A stretch of DNA of 64,000 nt from Bifidobacterium goeldii (GCF_003951095.1 NZ_QXGL01000001.1:62001-126000); one strand, 5' to 3'. Shown: positions 29,416 to 40,558, counted from the first letter of the stretch. The notes: generated by a model from the sequence alone, not told the origin. Numbers and translations are program-made.

Positions 29416-31000
29416 GGAAGGCATCGAGGTCCTGGCCGAAGCGTTCGTGAAGGCCGGAACCGAGGTCGTTTCCACCGGTTCCACTGCCAAGAAACTCGCT
29501 GAACTGGGCGTTAAGGTCACTGAAGTATCCGACGTTACGGGCTTCCCCGAGTGCCTTGACGGCCGTGTGAAGACCTTGCACCCGTATATTCATGCCGGCA
29601 TTCTGGCCGATATGACCAACCCTGAGCATGCCAAGCAGCTCGAAGAATTCGGCATCAAGCCATTCGATCTGGTGGTCGTCAACCTGTATCCGTTCGCGGA
29701 TACCGTGCGCTCCGGTGCTGATGAGGCTGCAACCATCGAAAAGATCGACATCGGTGGTCCTTCCATGGTTCGTGGTGCAGCAAAGAATCATGCCACCGTA
29801 GCTATCGTTACTGATCCGGCTGACTATGCGCTGGTTGCTGCCCGCGTGGCCGACGGCACTGGCTTCTCTCTCGAGGAACGCAAGTGGCTTGCCGCTAAGG
29901 CTTTCGCTCACACTGCCGCCTACGATGCAACCATCAACGAGTGGACTGCCAAGCACTGGCCTAAGCCTGCTTCGCTTGACGCTGCCGAAATCGATCATGA
30001 TGATCAGGGCACCGAAGTCGACTCCGCCAAGTTCCCGGCACAGTTCACTCGCACGTGGGACCGTGCACACACGCTGCGTTACGGTGAGAACTCTCACCAG
30101 CAGGCTGCACTGTACGTTGACCCGCTCAACCAGACTGGTTTCGCGCACGCCGAGCAGCTCGGCGGCAAGCCAATGAGCTACAACAATTACGTCGACGCAG
30201 ACGCTGCATGGCGCACTGTATGGGATATGGCTCCTTCCATTGCTGTCGCAGTGGTCAAGCACAACAACCCGTGCGGTTTGGCCATCGGCGCTACCGCGGC
30301 CGAAGCTCACAAGAAGGCTCATGCTTGCGATCCGATGAGCGCATACGGTGGCGTGATCGCCTGCAACACCACGGTGACGCTCGAAATGGCTGAAAGCGTA
30401 CGCCCGATCTTCACTGAGGTCATCGTCGCTCCCGACTATGAGCCGGCTGCACTGGAACTGCTGCAGACCAAGAAGAAGAACCTGCGCATCCTCAAGGTGG
30501 CTGAACCGCCAAAGGGCCACGAGGCCATCCGCCAGATTGATGGCGGCCTGCTCGTGCAGGACACCGATCTGATCAACGCTGTGGGTGATGACCCGGATTC
30601 GTGGAAGCTGGTAGCTGGCGAAGCTGCCGATGCTGACACCCTGAAGGATCTGGTGTTCGCATGGCGTGCAATCCGCTGCGTGAAGTCCAACGCTATCCTG
30701 CTCGCTCATGATCAGGCTACGGTCGGTATTGGCATGGGTCAGGTCAACCGCGTGGACTCCTGCCATCTGGCCGTCGAACGCGCCAACACGCTGGCTGACG
30801 GTGCTGACCGCGCAGCCGGTTCTGTGGCTGCCTCTGACGCATTCTTCCCATTCGCTGATGGCGCGCAGGTGCTTATTGACGCGGGTGTGAAAGCTATTGT
30901 GCAGCCTGGCGGTTCTATTCGCGATGAGGAAGTCATCGAAGCTGCAAAGAAGGCTGGCGTAACCATGTACCTGACTGGTACTCGCCACTTCTTCCACTGA
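29363..31000 (+). CDS. purH: Bifunctional AICAR formyltransferase / IMP cyclohydrolase
   Basis: Catalyses the last two steps of de novo IMP synthesis. From the chosen ATG it has 545 residues: an N-terminal MGS-like cyclohydrolase domain (about 1-200; [28 protein letters not shown]) and a C-terminal AICAR transformylase domain with KHNNPCG and the [10 protein letters not shown] segment. The ATG has AGGAGG 6 nt upstream and lies inside the 3' end of the preceding membrane-protein gene; an upstream in-frame start without a ribosome site is less likely. Confidence 0.96.
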   Translation: MTNTNRPIRRALVSVFHKEGIEVLAEAFVKAGTEVVSTGSTAKKLAELGVKVTEVSDVTGFPECLDGRVKTLHPYIHAGILADMTNPEHAKQLEEFGIKPFDLVVVNLYPFADTVRSGADEAATIEKIDIGGPSMVRGAAKNHATVAIVTDPADYALVAARVADGTGFSLEERKWLAAKAFAHTAAYDATINEWTAKHWPKPASLDAAEIDHDDQGTEVDSAKFPAQFTRTWDRAHTLRYGENSHQQAALYVDPLNQTGFAHAEQLGGKPMSYNNYVDADAAWRTVWDMAPSIAVAVVKHNNPCGLAIGATAAEAHKKAHACDPMSAYGGVIACNTTVTLEMAESVRPIFTEVIVAPDYEPAALELLQTKKKNLRILKVAEPPKGHEAIRQIDGGLLVQDTDLINAVGDDPDSWKLVAGEAADADTLKDLVFAWRAIRCVKSNAILLAHDQATVGIGMGQVNRVDSCHLAVERANTLADGADRAAGSVAASDAFFPFADGAQVLIDAGVKAIVQPGGSIRDEEVIEAAKKAGVTMYLTGTRHFFH

Positions 31001-31282
31001 TCGACGGAGTCGTAGCTGTCAGGCTATTCGTAGCTTGACAGCAGGTTGAGCGTGACAGCTGCGAGCAGTTATCTACAGGTGAAGGGTTCTTTCGCTTACC
31101 TGTTGTAGTGCAGATATCACATCGCATGTGATGATGCACTGAGAACAGGTTGGGGGAGAGCCCTTTGCTATATCCACATGCGTTATGCTGCAATGCCGTG
31201 TAAGATGCACGACAGCACCGTTTTAGCCAACACAATGTTACGTATTCGTCCACCATGACGATGCAAGATCGAAAGAGGCCCC

Positions 31283-31576
31283 ATGCACAAGCATCCATTC
31301 GTTTCCGAAGCCAATGAAGGCAAGCCTTGGTTTGAATGGATTGTAGCAGGCGTGGTTGTTGTCGCAGCAGTGACAGCAGTGCTTGGATATACGATGGCCG
31401 CGACGGTTATCATCGCCGTCGCGGCCATTATTACTGGACTACTACGTCTTATTCTGCGCGCTCGTAGTCCTTGGAAAGTCCGTTCTGTAGCATTCGACGC
31501 CATTATTGGCATCGGTTTAGGACTCGGACTGCTTTTGCTGTATTTCGCGCCAGAACTACTACGCTTCCTCGCCTGA
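31283..31576 (+). CDS. Small membrane protein, DUF3017-like
   Basis: 97 residues with three hydrophobic segments (about 19-38, 40-58, 72-92) and a central LRLILRARSPWKVRS basic stretch. Length, topology and the R-x-R-S/R turn resemble the actinobacterial DUF3017 family, often found near purH; I infer the family from this and cannot run a profile search. AGAGGCCCC precedes the ATG. Its last 18 nt overlap the aquaporin gene tail to tail. Confidence 0.65.
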   Translation: MHKHPFVSEANEGKPWFEWIVAGVVVVAAVTAVLGYTMAATVIIAVAAIITGLLRLILRARSPWKVRSVAFDAIIGIGLGLGLLLLYFAPELLRFLA

Positions 31577-32542
31577 GGTTACGTCGATCGACTTGGTGCT
31601 TTCGCTATCAGCCCCGTTATCATCAGATGATTCGCTGATTTCGCCGTCAGCGGGCACTTCATCTGTTTGCGTAGCATCGGCCGATTCATCGTGAGCAGCC
31701 TTCTTCTTTGGCGTACGCGTCGTAACAATTTCAGCAATAATCATTGCCAACGCTACGATGGCTGCAGCTAAAACCGGAGCAACCCAGAACACCCACAGCT
31801 GAGAGAGTGGCTGCGTGGTCAATCCCTGGTTCTGGGCAAACACCGCAATACCAGTTGCACGTGCCGGGTTCAATGCAGCTCCAGTAATCGGATAGCTAAT
31901 CGCAGCGCCTGCGCCATACGTAACACCCATTGCCAGCGCATAACCGTGAGTCGGACGACCATCATTGTCAGTCAAACGCATTGCGCAAGCAACAATAATC
32001 ACTGAAGCAACAACCTCAACAATGATTGCCAGCGTGATACCAAAGCTCAAACCAGCTTGGCTGATAGTGGAGTTGGATACGGAACCTGCGTCAAAACCAT
32101 TTACTACAGGAGTCATCCACGTCTTAGCAGTCACTGAATCTGAAGTCGGCAGCACAAAGCGCAGCACCGCGCCGGCGCCGAGGCCACCGAGCACCTGGGC
32201 GATAACATAGAGCACGCCTGTAGGCACGTTGGTCTTGCCGGTCAACATTGCAGCAACAGTAACCGCAGGGTTAAACTGTCCGCCGGACAGTGAGGCAAAT
32301 ACTGTGGTAACAGCGGTATAGATCAATGCAGTTCCAAGAGCGAGAGCTGCCAAATCAAGTCCGTAAATAGCAATGCCGAATGAGCTCAGTACATAAATAG
32401 CAAAGCAAATGAGGAAGCTGCCTGCAAACTCTGCACCAACACGCAAGATCGGTGATTGCGCCCCCCGGCGCTGATCGAGAGTGTGAACTTCGTGCCGTGT
32501 GACGTTCTGCGTTTCAGCCGTTTCGGCCATGAATTCAGTCAT
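31559..32542 (-). CDS. MIP-family channel (aquaporin / glycerol facilitator)
   Basis: Six-helix pore protein of 327 residues. Both signature boxes are present: QFNPAVTV in the first half and ALNPARATG in the second. The selectivity class (water or glycerol) is not certain from these motifs. About 60 C-terminal residues form a hydrophilic tail: a basic patch (TRTPKKKAAHDE) followed by a strongly acidic stretch. The start is preceded by AAGGAAC. Confidence 0.9.
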   Translation of the reverse strand: MTEFMAETAETQNVTRHEVHTLDQRRGAQSPILRVGAEFAGSFLICFAIYVLSSFGIAIYGLDLAALALGTALIYTAVTTVFASLSGGQFNPAVTVAAMLTGKTNVPTGVLYVIAQVLGGLGAGAVLRFVLPTSDSVTAKTWMTPVVNGFDAGSVSNSTISQAGLSFGITLAIIVEVVASVIIVACAMRLTDNDGRPTHGYALAMGVTYGAGAAISYPITGAALNPARATGIAVFAQNQGLTTQPLSQLWVFWVAPVLAAAIVALAMIIAEIVTTRTPKKKAAHDESADATQTDEVPADGEISESSDDNGADSESTKSIDVTSGEEA

Positions 32543-32610
32543 ATGTTGTGTTCCTTAGATATCGCGTAGGATGTCGCGTCGCGGGTTTCACCCCGCCGAA
32601 CGCTGCTAGT

Positions 32611-32639
32611 TTACCAGCAGTCCGCCGTCACGGTATAAT
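32611..32639 (+). promoter_or_regulatory. Promoter of the rluB-cmk-der operon
   Basis: TTACCA (32611-32616), 17 nt, then a perfect TATAAT (32634-32639). It lies 97 nt before the rluB start and reads away from the aquaporin gene. Confidence 0.65.
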
Positions 32640-32735
32640 AGATAGGTTGTGATTTTCACAGTATGACGATGCGCCTTACGGCGTGATCGCCCCTAATTGA
32701 TATATGCCAGTATTTCCGGCCACGTTGGGAGAACG

Positions 32736-33509
32736 ATGCCAAACGCATATTCCCGCGCTATGAAGGCGCATGAAGATACGAATGAAGGAATCCGTCTGCA
32801 GAAGCTGCTGGCTCAGGCAGGATTCGGCTCACGACGCAAGTGCGAAGAGATGATCACCGACGGTCGCGTAGAAGTCGACGGTGAATTGGTTACTGAACTT
32901 GGTACTCGCGTTGACCCTGCGCACCATCAGATTCGCGTCGATGGTTCACGCGTCCACCTTAACCCAAATCATGTGACGCTTGCCCTCAATAAGCCTAAGA
33001 AGGTACTCAGCACGATGGATGACCCCAAGGGTCGTTTCACGCTCGCTGACATTATTGGCGACAAGTATGATCGCGTGTTCCACATGGGCCGTTTGGATTA
33101 TGATTCCGAAGGCCTGATCCTCATGACCAATGATGGTGAGCTCAGCCAGCATGTCATGCACCCTCGCTATGAGGTAGAGAAAACGTATATTGCCACGCTG
33201 CAGGGCAAAATTGGCGGTAACGTATGCCGTCGCTTGGTCACGCAGGGTGTGCAGCTTGATGATGGTCTGATTCGCCTCGACCATTGTGCAATTATCGATT
33301 CGAACCGCGATACGACCATCGTGAAGGTTGTGCTGCACTCCGGTAAGAATCGTATTGTGCGCCGTATTTTTGGAGCTATTGGCTTCCCTGTGAAGCGTCT
33401 GGTTCGTACGCAGATCGGCCCGATTAAGCTTGGCGATCTCAAGCCAGGTTCATATCGCGTGCTGTCACAGGTGGAGGTGCGTTCTCTGCAGAAGGCGGTG
33501 GGACTGTGA
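32736..33509 (+). CDS. rluB: RsuA/RluB-family rRNA pseudouridine synthase
   Basis: Isomerises specific uridines of ribosomal RNA. The 257-residue protein has an N-terminal S4 RNA-binding domain ([22 protein letters not shown]) and the catalytic domain with the aspartate in [33 protein letters not shown] is the C-terminal family signature. ATG at 32736 has GGGAGA upstream; ATG at 32760 is an alternative. The stop overlaps the GTG of cmk-der. Its position before der resembles the scpAB-rluB-cmk-der order seen in many Gram-positive bacteria. Confidence 0.9.
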   Translation: MPNAYSRAMKAHEDTNEGIRLQKLLAQAGFGSRRKCEEMITDGRVEVDGELVTELGTRVDPAHHQIRVDGSRVHLNPNHVTLALNKPKKVLSTMDDPKGRFTLADIIGDKYDRVFHMGRLDYDSEGLILMTNDGELSQHVMHPRYEVEKTYIATLQGKIGGNVCRRLVTQGVQLDDGLIRLDHCAIIDSNRDTTIVKVVLHSGKNRIVRRIFGAIGFPVKRLVRTQIGPIKLGDLKPGSYRVLSQVEVRSLQKAVGL

Positions 33510-35641
33510 TCCGAGTTGCGATTGACGGCCCGGCGGGAGTTGGCAAATCCTCCACGTCTAAAGCACTGGCACGTCACTTCGGCTACGCCTACCTTGATAC
33601 CGGCGCTATGTATCGAGCATGCGCATGGTGGTGCCTGAAGCAGGGCATCGACCTGGACGCCGAAGAGATTGATGAACGTCAAGTCACGGAAACCGTTGGC
33701 GAGTTCTTCACTGGTGACCACTTTGATATTTCCGTTGATCCTGACGATCCTCGCGTAAGCGCTGATGGTGAGGATATCAGCGAAGCAATTCGTTCCTCTG
33801 AAGTATCAACGCACGTTTCGAAGGTTTCCGGCATTATCCCAGTGCGCCGCGTACTGATTGCCGCACAGCGTGCATATATTGCTCGCGAAGATCAGCCAGA
33901 GTCCTTCTCTGGCGGTTTGGGTGTTGTGGCTGAAGGACGTGACATTACTACTGTCGTCGCCCCGGATGCTGAAGTGCGCGTACTGCTGACGGCTCGCGAA
34001 GAGGTCCGTCAGGCGCGCCGCAATGGTCAGAGCGCGGATACTGCTGGTGTAGGTGGCGAGGATGTTGCTGCTCGCGACCGCGCAGATTCGCAGGTAACGA
34101 GCTTCTTGACTGCTGCCGATGGCGTAACCACTCTCGACAATTCTGACTTGACGTTCGAACAGACACTGACCGCGCTTATCACGCTGGTTGAGGATGCGGT
34201 CGAAGAGCAGGAGTATGAGCAGTACGCGGCTAATCTTCAGGATTACGAGCTTGAAGATGAAGATGCGATGCTTATCGCCGATTCGCGTTCTGACGCTCAG
34301 CAGAGTGCGCCTGCGCCGAAGGCAGTGGGCGTGCTTGCTATTGTTGGCCGTCCGAATGTTGGCAAGTCAACCCTAGTCAATCGTATTCTTGGCCGTCGTG
34401 CTGCCGTAGTTGAAGACACGCCTGGCGTTACGCGTGATCGCGTGAGCTATGACGCTGAATGGGCTGGCACGGACTTCAAGCTCGTTGATACTGGCGGTTG
34501 GGAAGCTGATGTTGAAGGCATTGAATCCGCTATCGCTTCGCAAGCGCAGATCGCGGTGCAGCTGTCGGATGCTGTCGTGTTTGTAGTTGATGGTCAGATT
34601 GGCTTAACTGACACGGATGAGCGCATTGTCAGAATGCTGCGCGCGAGTGGCAAGCCTGTCACACTTGCCGTGAATAAAGTGGATGATGGTGCCAGCGAAT
34701 ATTTGACTGCTGAATTCTGGAAGCTGGGTCTAGGCGAACCGTACGGTATTTCTGCCATGCACGGTAGGGGAGTCGGTGACCTGTTGGATGCGGCGCTTGA
34801 CTCTCTGCGCAAAGCTGAGAAGACGTCTGGATTCCTCACGCCATCGCATCTGCGTCGAATCGCTCTGGTTGGACGTCCGAATGTGGGTAAATCGTCGCTG
34901 CTGAACCAGCTGGCCGGCGAGCAACGTTCCGTGGTGAACGATTTGGCTGGCACCACGCGCGATCCAGTCGATGAGATTGTGAAAGTCGACGGTGAAGATT
35001 GGCTGTTTATTGATACGGCCGGTATTAAGCGTCGTCTGCACAAGGTGTCTGGCGCAGATTACTATTCGTCGCTGCGTACCCAAGCGGCGATCGAGCGTTC
35101 TGAACTCGCTTTGGTACTGTTCGACGCCTCGCAGCCGATCTCTGATCAGGATCTCAAGGTGATGAGCCAAGCTGTGGACGCTGGACGTGCCATTGTGCTC
35201 GTGTTCAACAAGTGGGATTTGATGGACGAATTCGGGCGCCAGCGTTTGGAACGCCTGTGGCAAACCGAATTCAATCGTGTTACGTGGGCACAGCGCGTGA
35301 ACTTGTCGGCGAAGACGGGCTGGCATACGAATCGTTTGGCCAATGCGATGCGTGATGCGTTGACATCATGGGATAAGCGTATTCCTACGGGCAAGCTCAA
35401 TGCGTTCCTTGGACAGATTCAAGCTGCGCACCCGCATCCGTTGAGGGGTGGTAAGCAGCCGCGCATTCTGTTCGCTACGCAAGCGTCGACTCGTCCACCG
35501 CGTTTTGTGATCTTCGCCACTGGTTTTCTTGAGCATGGCTATCGTCGATTCATCGAACGCTCGTTGCGCGATGAATTTGGTTTCGAAGGTACGCCGATTC
35601 AGATTTCAGTGAACATTCGCGAAAAGAAGAAGCGTAAGTAG
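33506..35641 (+). CDS. cmk-der: Fused cytidylate kinase / GTPase Der
   Basis: One reading frame of 711 residues joins two proteins. Residues 1 to about 235 are CMP kinase (P-loop [37 protein letters not shown]); an acidic linker (about 235-270) follows; from about 275 comes Der/EngA with two GTPase domains ([10 protein letters not shown] near 280 and [10 protein letters not shown] near 455, each with DTGGWE/DTAGIK G3 and NKVD/NKWD G4 motifs) and a KH-like C-terminus. Der assists 50S assembly. No stop or ribosome site separates the parts. The GTG start overlaps rluB. Confidence 0.96.
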   Translation: MIRVAIDGPAGVGKSSTSKALARHFGYAYLDTGAMYRACAWWCLKQGIDLDAEEIDERQVTETVGEFFTGDHFDISVDPDDPRVSADGEDISEAIRSSEVSTHVSKVSGIIPVRRVLIAAQRAYIAREDQPESFSGGLGVVAEGRDITTVVAPDAEVRVLLTAREEVRQARRNGQSADTAGVGGEDVAARDRADSQVTSFLTAADGVTTLDNSDLTFEQTLTALITLVEDAVEEQEYEQYAANLQDYELEDEDAMLIADSRSDAQQSAPAPKAVGVLAIVGRPNVGKSTLVNRILGRRAAVVEDTPGVTRDRVSYDAEWAGTDFKLVDTGGWEADVEGIESAIASQAQIAVQLSDAVVFVVDGQIGLTDTDERIVRMLRASGKPVTLAVNKVDDGASEYLTAEFWKLGLGEPYGISAMHGRGVGDLLDAALDSLRKAEKTSGFLTPSHLRRIALVGRPNVGKSSLLNQLAGEQRSVVNDLAGTTRDPVDEIVKVDGEDWLFIDTAGIKRRLHKVSGADYYSSLRTQAAIERSELALVLFDASQPISDQDLKVMSQAVDAGRAIVLVFNKWDLMDEFGRQRLERLWQTEFNRVTWAQRVNLSAKTGWHTNRLANAMRDALTSWDKRIPTGKLNAFLGQIQAAHPHPLRGGKQPRILFATQASTRPPRFVIFATGFLEHGYRRFIERSLRDEFGFEGTPIQISVNIREKKKRK

Positions 35642-35985
35642 CTCGAAGCCATACTGCGGCGTTACGTTGCAGCAGTAGTCAATACTGACTCTCCGCCCTC
35701 CTTTATTGTGCGTTATTTCAACGGTAATAGGGGAGGGCGGAGCTGTATATGGCGCGCTCATATTGCGCTCATATTGCGCAGTGTGGAGTGGGGGCGGAAC
35801 CGGCACGCGGGAGCGTTCCTAAATTGTTCGCCAAATCGTTTAAAATGACTCTTGACTTTTCCGCCGACTCGGTATATGGACAGGGAAACATATCTGACAT
35901 ACCCGGGCGGTACGCTGTCCTACGCATTAGCCAAAGAACCGCAGAGCCCCTAAGACCCTGCCAAAACGATACGAAGGTGGTTTCG
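35642..35985 (+). other. Intergenic region / leader before gltB
   Basis: 344 nt without a supported gene. It holds an 11-bp inverted repeat CTCCGCCCTCC / GGAGGGCGGAG (35691-35701 and 35732-35742, 30-nt loop, no T-run), a tandem direct repeat GCGCTCATATT (35753-35763 and 35764-35774), and a candidate promoter at 35852-35878. The gltB frame stays open upstream through most of it, but there is no ribosome site or conserved sequence before 35986. Confidence 0.55.
35852..35878 (+). promoter_or_regulatory. Candidate gltB promoter
   Basis: TTGACT (35852-35857) and TATATG (35873-35878), spaced by 15 nt, shorter than the ideal 17. It would give a leader of roughly 100 nt before the gltB GTG. Confidence 0.35.
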
Positions 35986-38900
35986 GTGACTTTCCACGCC
36001 CCGCTCGACCTGAGCATTCATCAATCACAAGGTCTATACGACCCGAACGCTGAACACGATGCCTGCGGCGTGGGCATGGTCACTACGCTCAACAAGCGCC
36101 CTGAGCGCAAGATTATTGATGACGCTATTGAAGTACTCGTTAACCTCAACCACCGTGGTGCGGTTGGCGCTGAAGAGAACACGGGTGATGGTGCTGGCAT
36201 CTTGATGAGCATGCCGGACGAGTTCATGCGTGCTACGGCTGGCGTTGAGCTACCTGAAGCAGGTCACTACGCTGCTGGCATTGCTTTCCTTGACCGTGAC
36301 ATCGCTACTTCTGGTCAGCAGGAGCAGGCTATCGCGAAAATCGTGCGCGAAGAGGGCCTTGAAGTTCTTGCTTGGCGTGTAGTGCCAACCAATCCTGATG
36401 GTCTTGGCTTGCAGGCTCTTGCTTCAATGCCGAGCTTCAAGACGCTGATTGTTGCTGACCCGGAGAGCAAGCTCGCCGGTATCGAACTCGATCGCAAGAC
36501 GTTCCGCATCCGCAAGCGCGTCGAACATGAGGTCGGCATCTACTTCGCATCGCTGTCTGCCCGCACGATCACGTACAAGGGCATGCTTACCACGATGCAG
36601 CTCACACCGTTCTTCCCCGACCTCAGCGACGAACGCATGAAGGCTGTGATCGCCATCGTGCACTCGCGCTTCTCTACCAACACGTTCCCGAGCTGGCCGC
36701 TTGCCCAGCCGTTCCGTCTGCTCGCACACAACGGTGAGATCAACACGATTCAGGGCAACCGCAACTGGCTGTCTGCGCGTGAAGGCCGCTTGAGCTCCGA
36801 ACTGCTCGGCGAATTCAAGTCGCTGCTGCCGATCACCACGCCCGGATACTCGGATTCCGGCACCTTCGACGAATGCCTCGAGTTGCTGCACCTTGCCGGC
36901 CGCTCCCTGCCGCACGCGATTTCGATGATGCTGCCGCCGGCTTGGGAGAACAATGATCAGCTCGATCCTGACGTGCGCGCGTTCTACGAGTACAACAACA
37001 CGCTGATCGAGCCGTGGGATGGCCCGGCAGACATTATTTTCACTGACGGCACGCAGGTGGGCGCGTTGCTCGACCGTAACGGCTTCCGTCCTGGCCGCTG
37101 GCAGCTCACCGACGACGGCTATATTGTGCTTGCCTCCGAGGCTGGCGTACTGCCAGAGATTGACGATGCACACGTGGTTTCCAAGGGTCGCCTTGAGCCT
37201 GGCAAGATGTTCCTCGTGGACACGGCAGAAGGCCGCATTATCCCCGACGAGGAAATCAAGAAGAATCTTGCTTCCCAGCACCCGTACCGCAAGTGGGTGG
37301 AAGGCAACTCGGTGGAGTTGAGCGACTTGCCGAAGCGCGAGCACGTGAGTCACTCCGGCCAGTCTGTGCAGCGTCGCCAGCGCGCATTCGGCTACACCGA
37401 AGAAGATCTTAAACTTCTGCTCACCCCAATGGCTAACACTGGTAAAGAGCCGCTCGGTTCAATGGGTAACGATAACCCGCTTCCGGTGCTTTCCAAGCGC
37501 AGCCGTATGCTGTTCGACTACTTCCACCAGAAGTTCGCGCAGGTGACTAACCCGCCGCTGGACTGGGAGCGCGAGGAGATTGTCACCTCGCTCGAATCCG
37601 CGATCGGCCCGGAGCCGAACCTGCTTGAGGATTCTGAGCTGCATGCTAAGAAGATCCTCATTCCGCTGCCAGTCATTAACTCTGACGAGATGGCTCAGCT
37701 GAAGCGTCTCGACCGTGCTAAGGTGCTCGGCGGCTACTACCGTCCGTTTATCGTCAAGGGCCTGTACCAGGTCGCTGGTGGCGGCAAGGCACTTGAAGAG
37801 CGTCTTGAAGAGATCTTCGCAGAAGTTGATGAGGCGATCGAGGGTGGCAGCAACTTTATTGTGCTGTCCGATCGTGATTCCAACCACACGTGGGGTCCGA
37901 TTCCGTCGCTGCTGCTCACTGCGGCAGTGCAGCACCACCTTCTGCGCCGTCACACGCGTACGCAGATTTCTATGGCTGTTGAAGCCGGCGATGTGCGCGA
38001 AGTGCACCATGTAGCATTGCTTATCGCGTATGGTGCAGCTTGCGTGAACCCATATCTTGCTTTCGAATCCGTTGAGGATTTGGCCCGCACTGGCTACCTG
38101 AAGGTTGACGGACCGACCGCCGTGAAGAACCTTACGAAGGCGCTTTCTACTGGCGTGCTCAAGATCATGTCGAAGATGGGCGTCTCCACAATCATGAGCT
38201 ATCGTGGCGCGCAACTGTTCGAAGCAGTGGGCTTGAACAAGGCCACGGTTGACAAGTACTTCACTGGCACTGTTTCTCAGGTTGGTGGTGTTGGTCTTGA
38301 CGAGCTCGCCGAAGAAGTGGCGATCCGCCATCGCGTTGCTTATCCAAACCAGTGGACGGCAACCCCGCACATGAACCTCGAAACCGGTGGCGAATACAAG
38401 TGGCGCCGTACCGGCGAAGACCATCTCAACGACCCCGAGGCGATCTTCCTGCTCCAGCAGTCGACCGCTCGCGGCGACTACCAGATGTTCAAGAAGTATT
38501 CGGCACACATCAACGACACGTCGAACCGCATCATGACCCTGCGCGGCCTGATGAAGTTCAAGCACGATCGCAAGCCGATCGACATCTCCGAGGTCGAGCC
38601 AGCTAGCGAGATTGTCAAGCGCTTCTCCACTGGTGCAATGAGCTATGGTTCCATCTCGCAGGAAGCTCACGAAACGCTCGCTATTGCGATGAACACGATC
38701 GGTGCTCGTTCCAACTCTGGTGAGGGTGGCGAATCCGACGACCGCATCGAGGATCCGCTGCGCTACAGCCGTATCAAGCAGATTGCATCCGCTCGCTTCG
38801 GTGTTACCAGCGACTATCTGGTCCACGCTACTGACCTGCAGATCAAGCTTGCTCAGGGTGCTAAGCCTGGTGAAGGTGGTCACTTGCCTGGTGCAAAGGT

Positions 38901-40557
38901 TCCGCCGTGGATTGCTAAGGTGCGTCACGCTACCCCAGGTGTGGAGCTGATCTCCCCGCCGCCGCACCACGATATCTACTCGATTGAGGACTTGAAGCAG
39001 CTGATCAACGACGCGAAGATGGCGAACCCGAAGGCGCGCATCCACGTCAAGCTCGTCTCCGAGTTCGGTGTCGGCACGATCGCGGCCGGCGTGGCCAAGT
39101 GCCATGCCGACGTGGTGCTGATCTCCGGCTACGACGGTGGTACTGGCGCGGCTCCGCTTAACGCAATCCGCCATGCGGGCACCCCGTGGGAGATTGGTCT
39201 GTCCGAAACCCAGCAGACGCTGATTTTGAACGGCCTGCGCTCCCGCATCGTTGTGCAGTGCGACGGCGAGCTGAAGACTGGTCGCGATGTGGTTATTGCT
39301 GCGCTGCTTGGCGCTGAGGAATTCGGTTTTGCAACTGCTGCGCTGATCGTCGAAGGCTGTGTCATGATGCGCGCATGCCAGAAGAACACGTGCCCGCAGG
39401 GTATTGCTACGCAGGATCCGGAGCTGCGCGCCCGCTTCCGCGGCAAGCCTGAGTCGGTGATCAACTTCTTCATGTACATCGCAGAGGAAGTGCGTGAGAT
39501 TCTCGCCGAGCTTGGCTTCCGTACGCTCGAAGAGGCCGTGGGCCACGTTGAGTGCCTCGACCAGAACGAAGCGATCAAGCGCTGGAAGTCCGATGGCGTT
39601 GACCTGACGAACGTGCTCATGCAGCCCGGCCCGGTACCTGGCACGATCCTGCACAACACGGAGCCGCAGAACCACGAGCTCGAAAAGGCGCTGGACAATA
39701 AGCTCATCGAACTGGCTCAGCCTGCGCTCGAGAACAAGGAGCCGGTGCGTATCGAAATGCCGATTCGCAACGTGAACCGTACGCTCGGCACGATGGTTGG
39801 CTACGAGATCACTCGTCGTTACGGTGCTGAAGGCTTGCCGGATGACACGATCGACATGACGTTCCACGGTGCTGGTGGCCAGTCCATTGGCGCGTTCATC
39901 CCCAGCGGCGAGACGATTCGCGTCTACGGCGAAGTCAACGATTACGCCGGCAAGGGCTTGTCTGGCGGTCGTCTGATCGTGCGCCCTGAGGATGGCGTGA
40001 CGTTTGATCCGCATGAGAACGTCATTGCGGGTAACGTGACCGGCTTCGGCGCAACCTCCGGTGAGATGTTCGTCGCAGGTCGCGCTGGCGAACGTTTTGC
40101 CGTGCGTAACTCTGGCGCTACATTCGTCGTCGAAGGCGTGGGTGACCACGGTTGCGAATACATGACAGGCGGCACTGTTGTGGTGCTTGGTCCTACTGGC
40201 CGCAACTTCGGTGCAGGCTTCTCCGGCGGTAACGCTTACGTGCTCGACCTCGATATGAAGCAGGTCAACCCTGAGGGGCGTGACAGTGGCGCACTGCTGT
40301 TCCAGCAGCTCGATGAGACGACCGCGCCGATTGTGCGCGATCTCGTCAAGCGTCATGCCGAGGAGACTGGTTCGGCGTTCGCAGCTGAACTGTTGGCCAA
40401 CTGGGATGAGAACGTGCTGCGCTTCACTCGCGTGGTGCCTGAGCATTATCTGGCCATGACTGAAGCCATGAAGCAGGCCGAAGAAGACAACATTGATTTC
40501 AATGCGCCCGGTGCCTGGGAACAGGTGTACGAGCACGTGATGGAAGGAGCGCGCTGA
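35986..40557 (+). CDS. gltB: Glutamate synthase large subunit
   Basis: Makes glutamate from glutamine and 2-oxoglutarate. From GTG 35986 (AAGGTGG 5 nt upstream) it has 1523 residues, the usual size. The glutaminase nucleophile is Cys27 in DACGVGMV, so a propeptide of about 26 residues is removed. The central FMN domain and, near residue 1125-1140, the 3Fe-4S cysteines (ACQKNTCPQG) follow; the C-terminal beta-helix domain is rich in GxxxG-type repeats (GAGGQSIGAF, GFGATSGEM). gltD follows after one base. A longer version starting at 35749 is open but lacks support. Confidence 0.97.
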   Translation: MTFHAPLDLSIHQSQGLYDPNAEHDACGVGMVTTLNKRPERKIIDDAIEVLVNLNHRGAVGAEENTGDGAGILMSMPDEFMRATAGVELPEAGHYAAGIAFLDRDIATSGQQEQAIAKIVREEGLEVLAWRVVPTNPDGLGLQALASMPSFKTLIVADPESKLAGIELDRKTFRIRKRVEHEVGIYFASLSARTITYKGMLTTMQLTPFFPDLSDERMKAVIAIVHSRFSTNTFPSWPLAQPFRLLAHNGEINTIQGNRNWLSAREGRLSSELLGEFKSLLPITTPGYSDSGTFDECLELLHLAGRSLPHAISMMLPPAWENNDQLDPDVRAFYEYNNTLIEPWDGPADIIFTDGTQVGALLDRNGFRPGRWQLTDDGYIVLASEAGVLPEIDDAHVVSKGRLEPGKMFLVDTAEGRIIPDEEIKKNLASQHPYRKWVEGNSVELSDLPKREHVSHSGQSVQRRQRAFGYTEEDLKLLLTPMANTGKEPLGSMGNDNPLPVLSKRSRMLFDYFHQKFAQVTNPPLDWEREEIVTSLESAIGPEPNLLEDSELHAKKILIPLPVINSDEMAQLKRLDRAKVLGGYYRPFIVKGLYQVAGGGKALEERLEEIFAEVDEAIEGGSNFIVLSDRDSNHTWGPIPSLLLTAAVQHHLLRRHTRTQISMAVEAGDVREVHHVALLIAYGAACVNPYLAFESVEDLARTGYLKVDGPTAVKNLTKALSTGVLKIMSKMGVSTIMSYRGAQLFEAVGLNKATVDKYFTGTVSQVGGVGLDELAEEVAIRHRVAYPNQWTATPHMNLETGGEYKWRRTGEDHLNDPEAIFLLQQSTARGDYQMFKKYSAHINDTSNRIMTLRGLMKFKHDRKPIDISEVEPASEIVKRFSTGAMSYGSISQEAHETLAIAMNTIGARSNSGEGGESDDRIEDPLRYSRIKQIASARFGVTSDYLVHATDLQIKLAQGAKPGEGGHLPGAKVPPWIAKVRHATPGVELISPPPHHDIYSIEDLKQLINDAKMANPKARIHVKLVSEFGVGTIAAGVAKCHADVVLISGYDGGTGAAPLNAIRHAGTPWEIGLSETQQTLILNGLRSRIVVQCDGELKTGRDVVIAALLGAEEFGFATAALIVEGCVMMRACQKNTCPQGIATQDPELRARFRGKPESVINFFMYIAEEVREILAELGFRTLEEAVGHVECLDQNEAIKRWKSDGVDLTNVLMQPGPVPGTILHNTEPQNHELEKALDNKLIELAQPALENKEPVRIEMPIRNVNRTLGTMVGYEITRRYGAEGLPDDTIDMTFHGAGGQSIGAFIPSGETIRVYGEVNDYAGKGLSGGRLIVRPEDGVTFDPHENVIAGNVTGFGATSGEMFVAGRAGERFAVRNSGATFVVEGVGDHGCEYMTGGTVVVLGPTGRNFGAGFSGGNAYVLDLDMKQVNPEGRDSGALLFQQLDETTAPIVRDLVKRHAEETGSAFAAELLANWDENVLRFTRVVPEHYLAMTEAMKQAEEDNIDFNAPGAWEQVYEHVMEGAR

Positions 40558-40558
40558 C

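Noticed and set aside
35749..35985. 79-residue N-terminal extension of GltB
   Set aside because: GTG 35986 has a good ribosome site and places the catalytic Cys at residue 27 as in the family; the upstream part looks non-coding and contains a promoter-like sequence.
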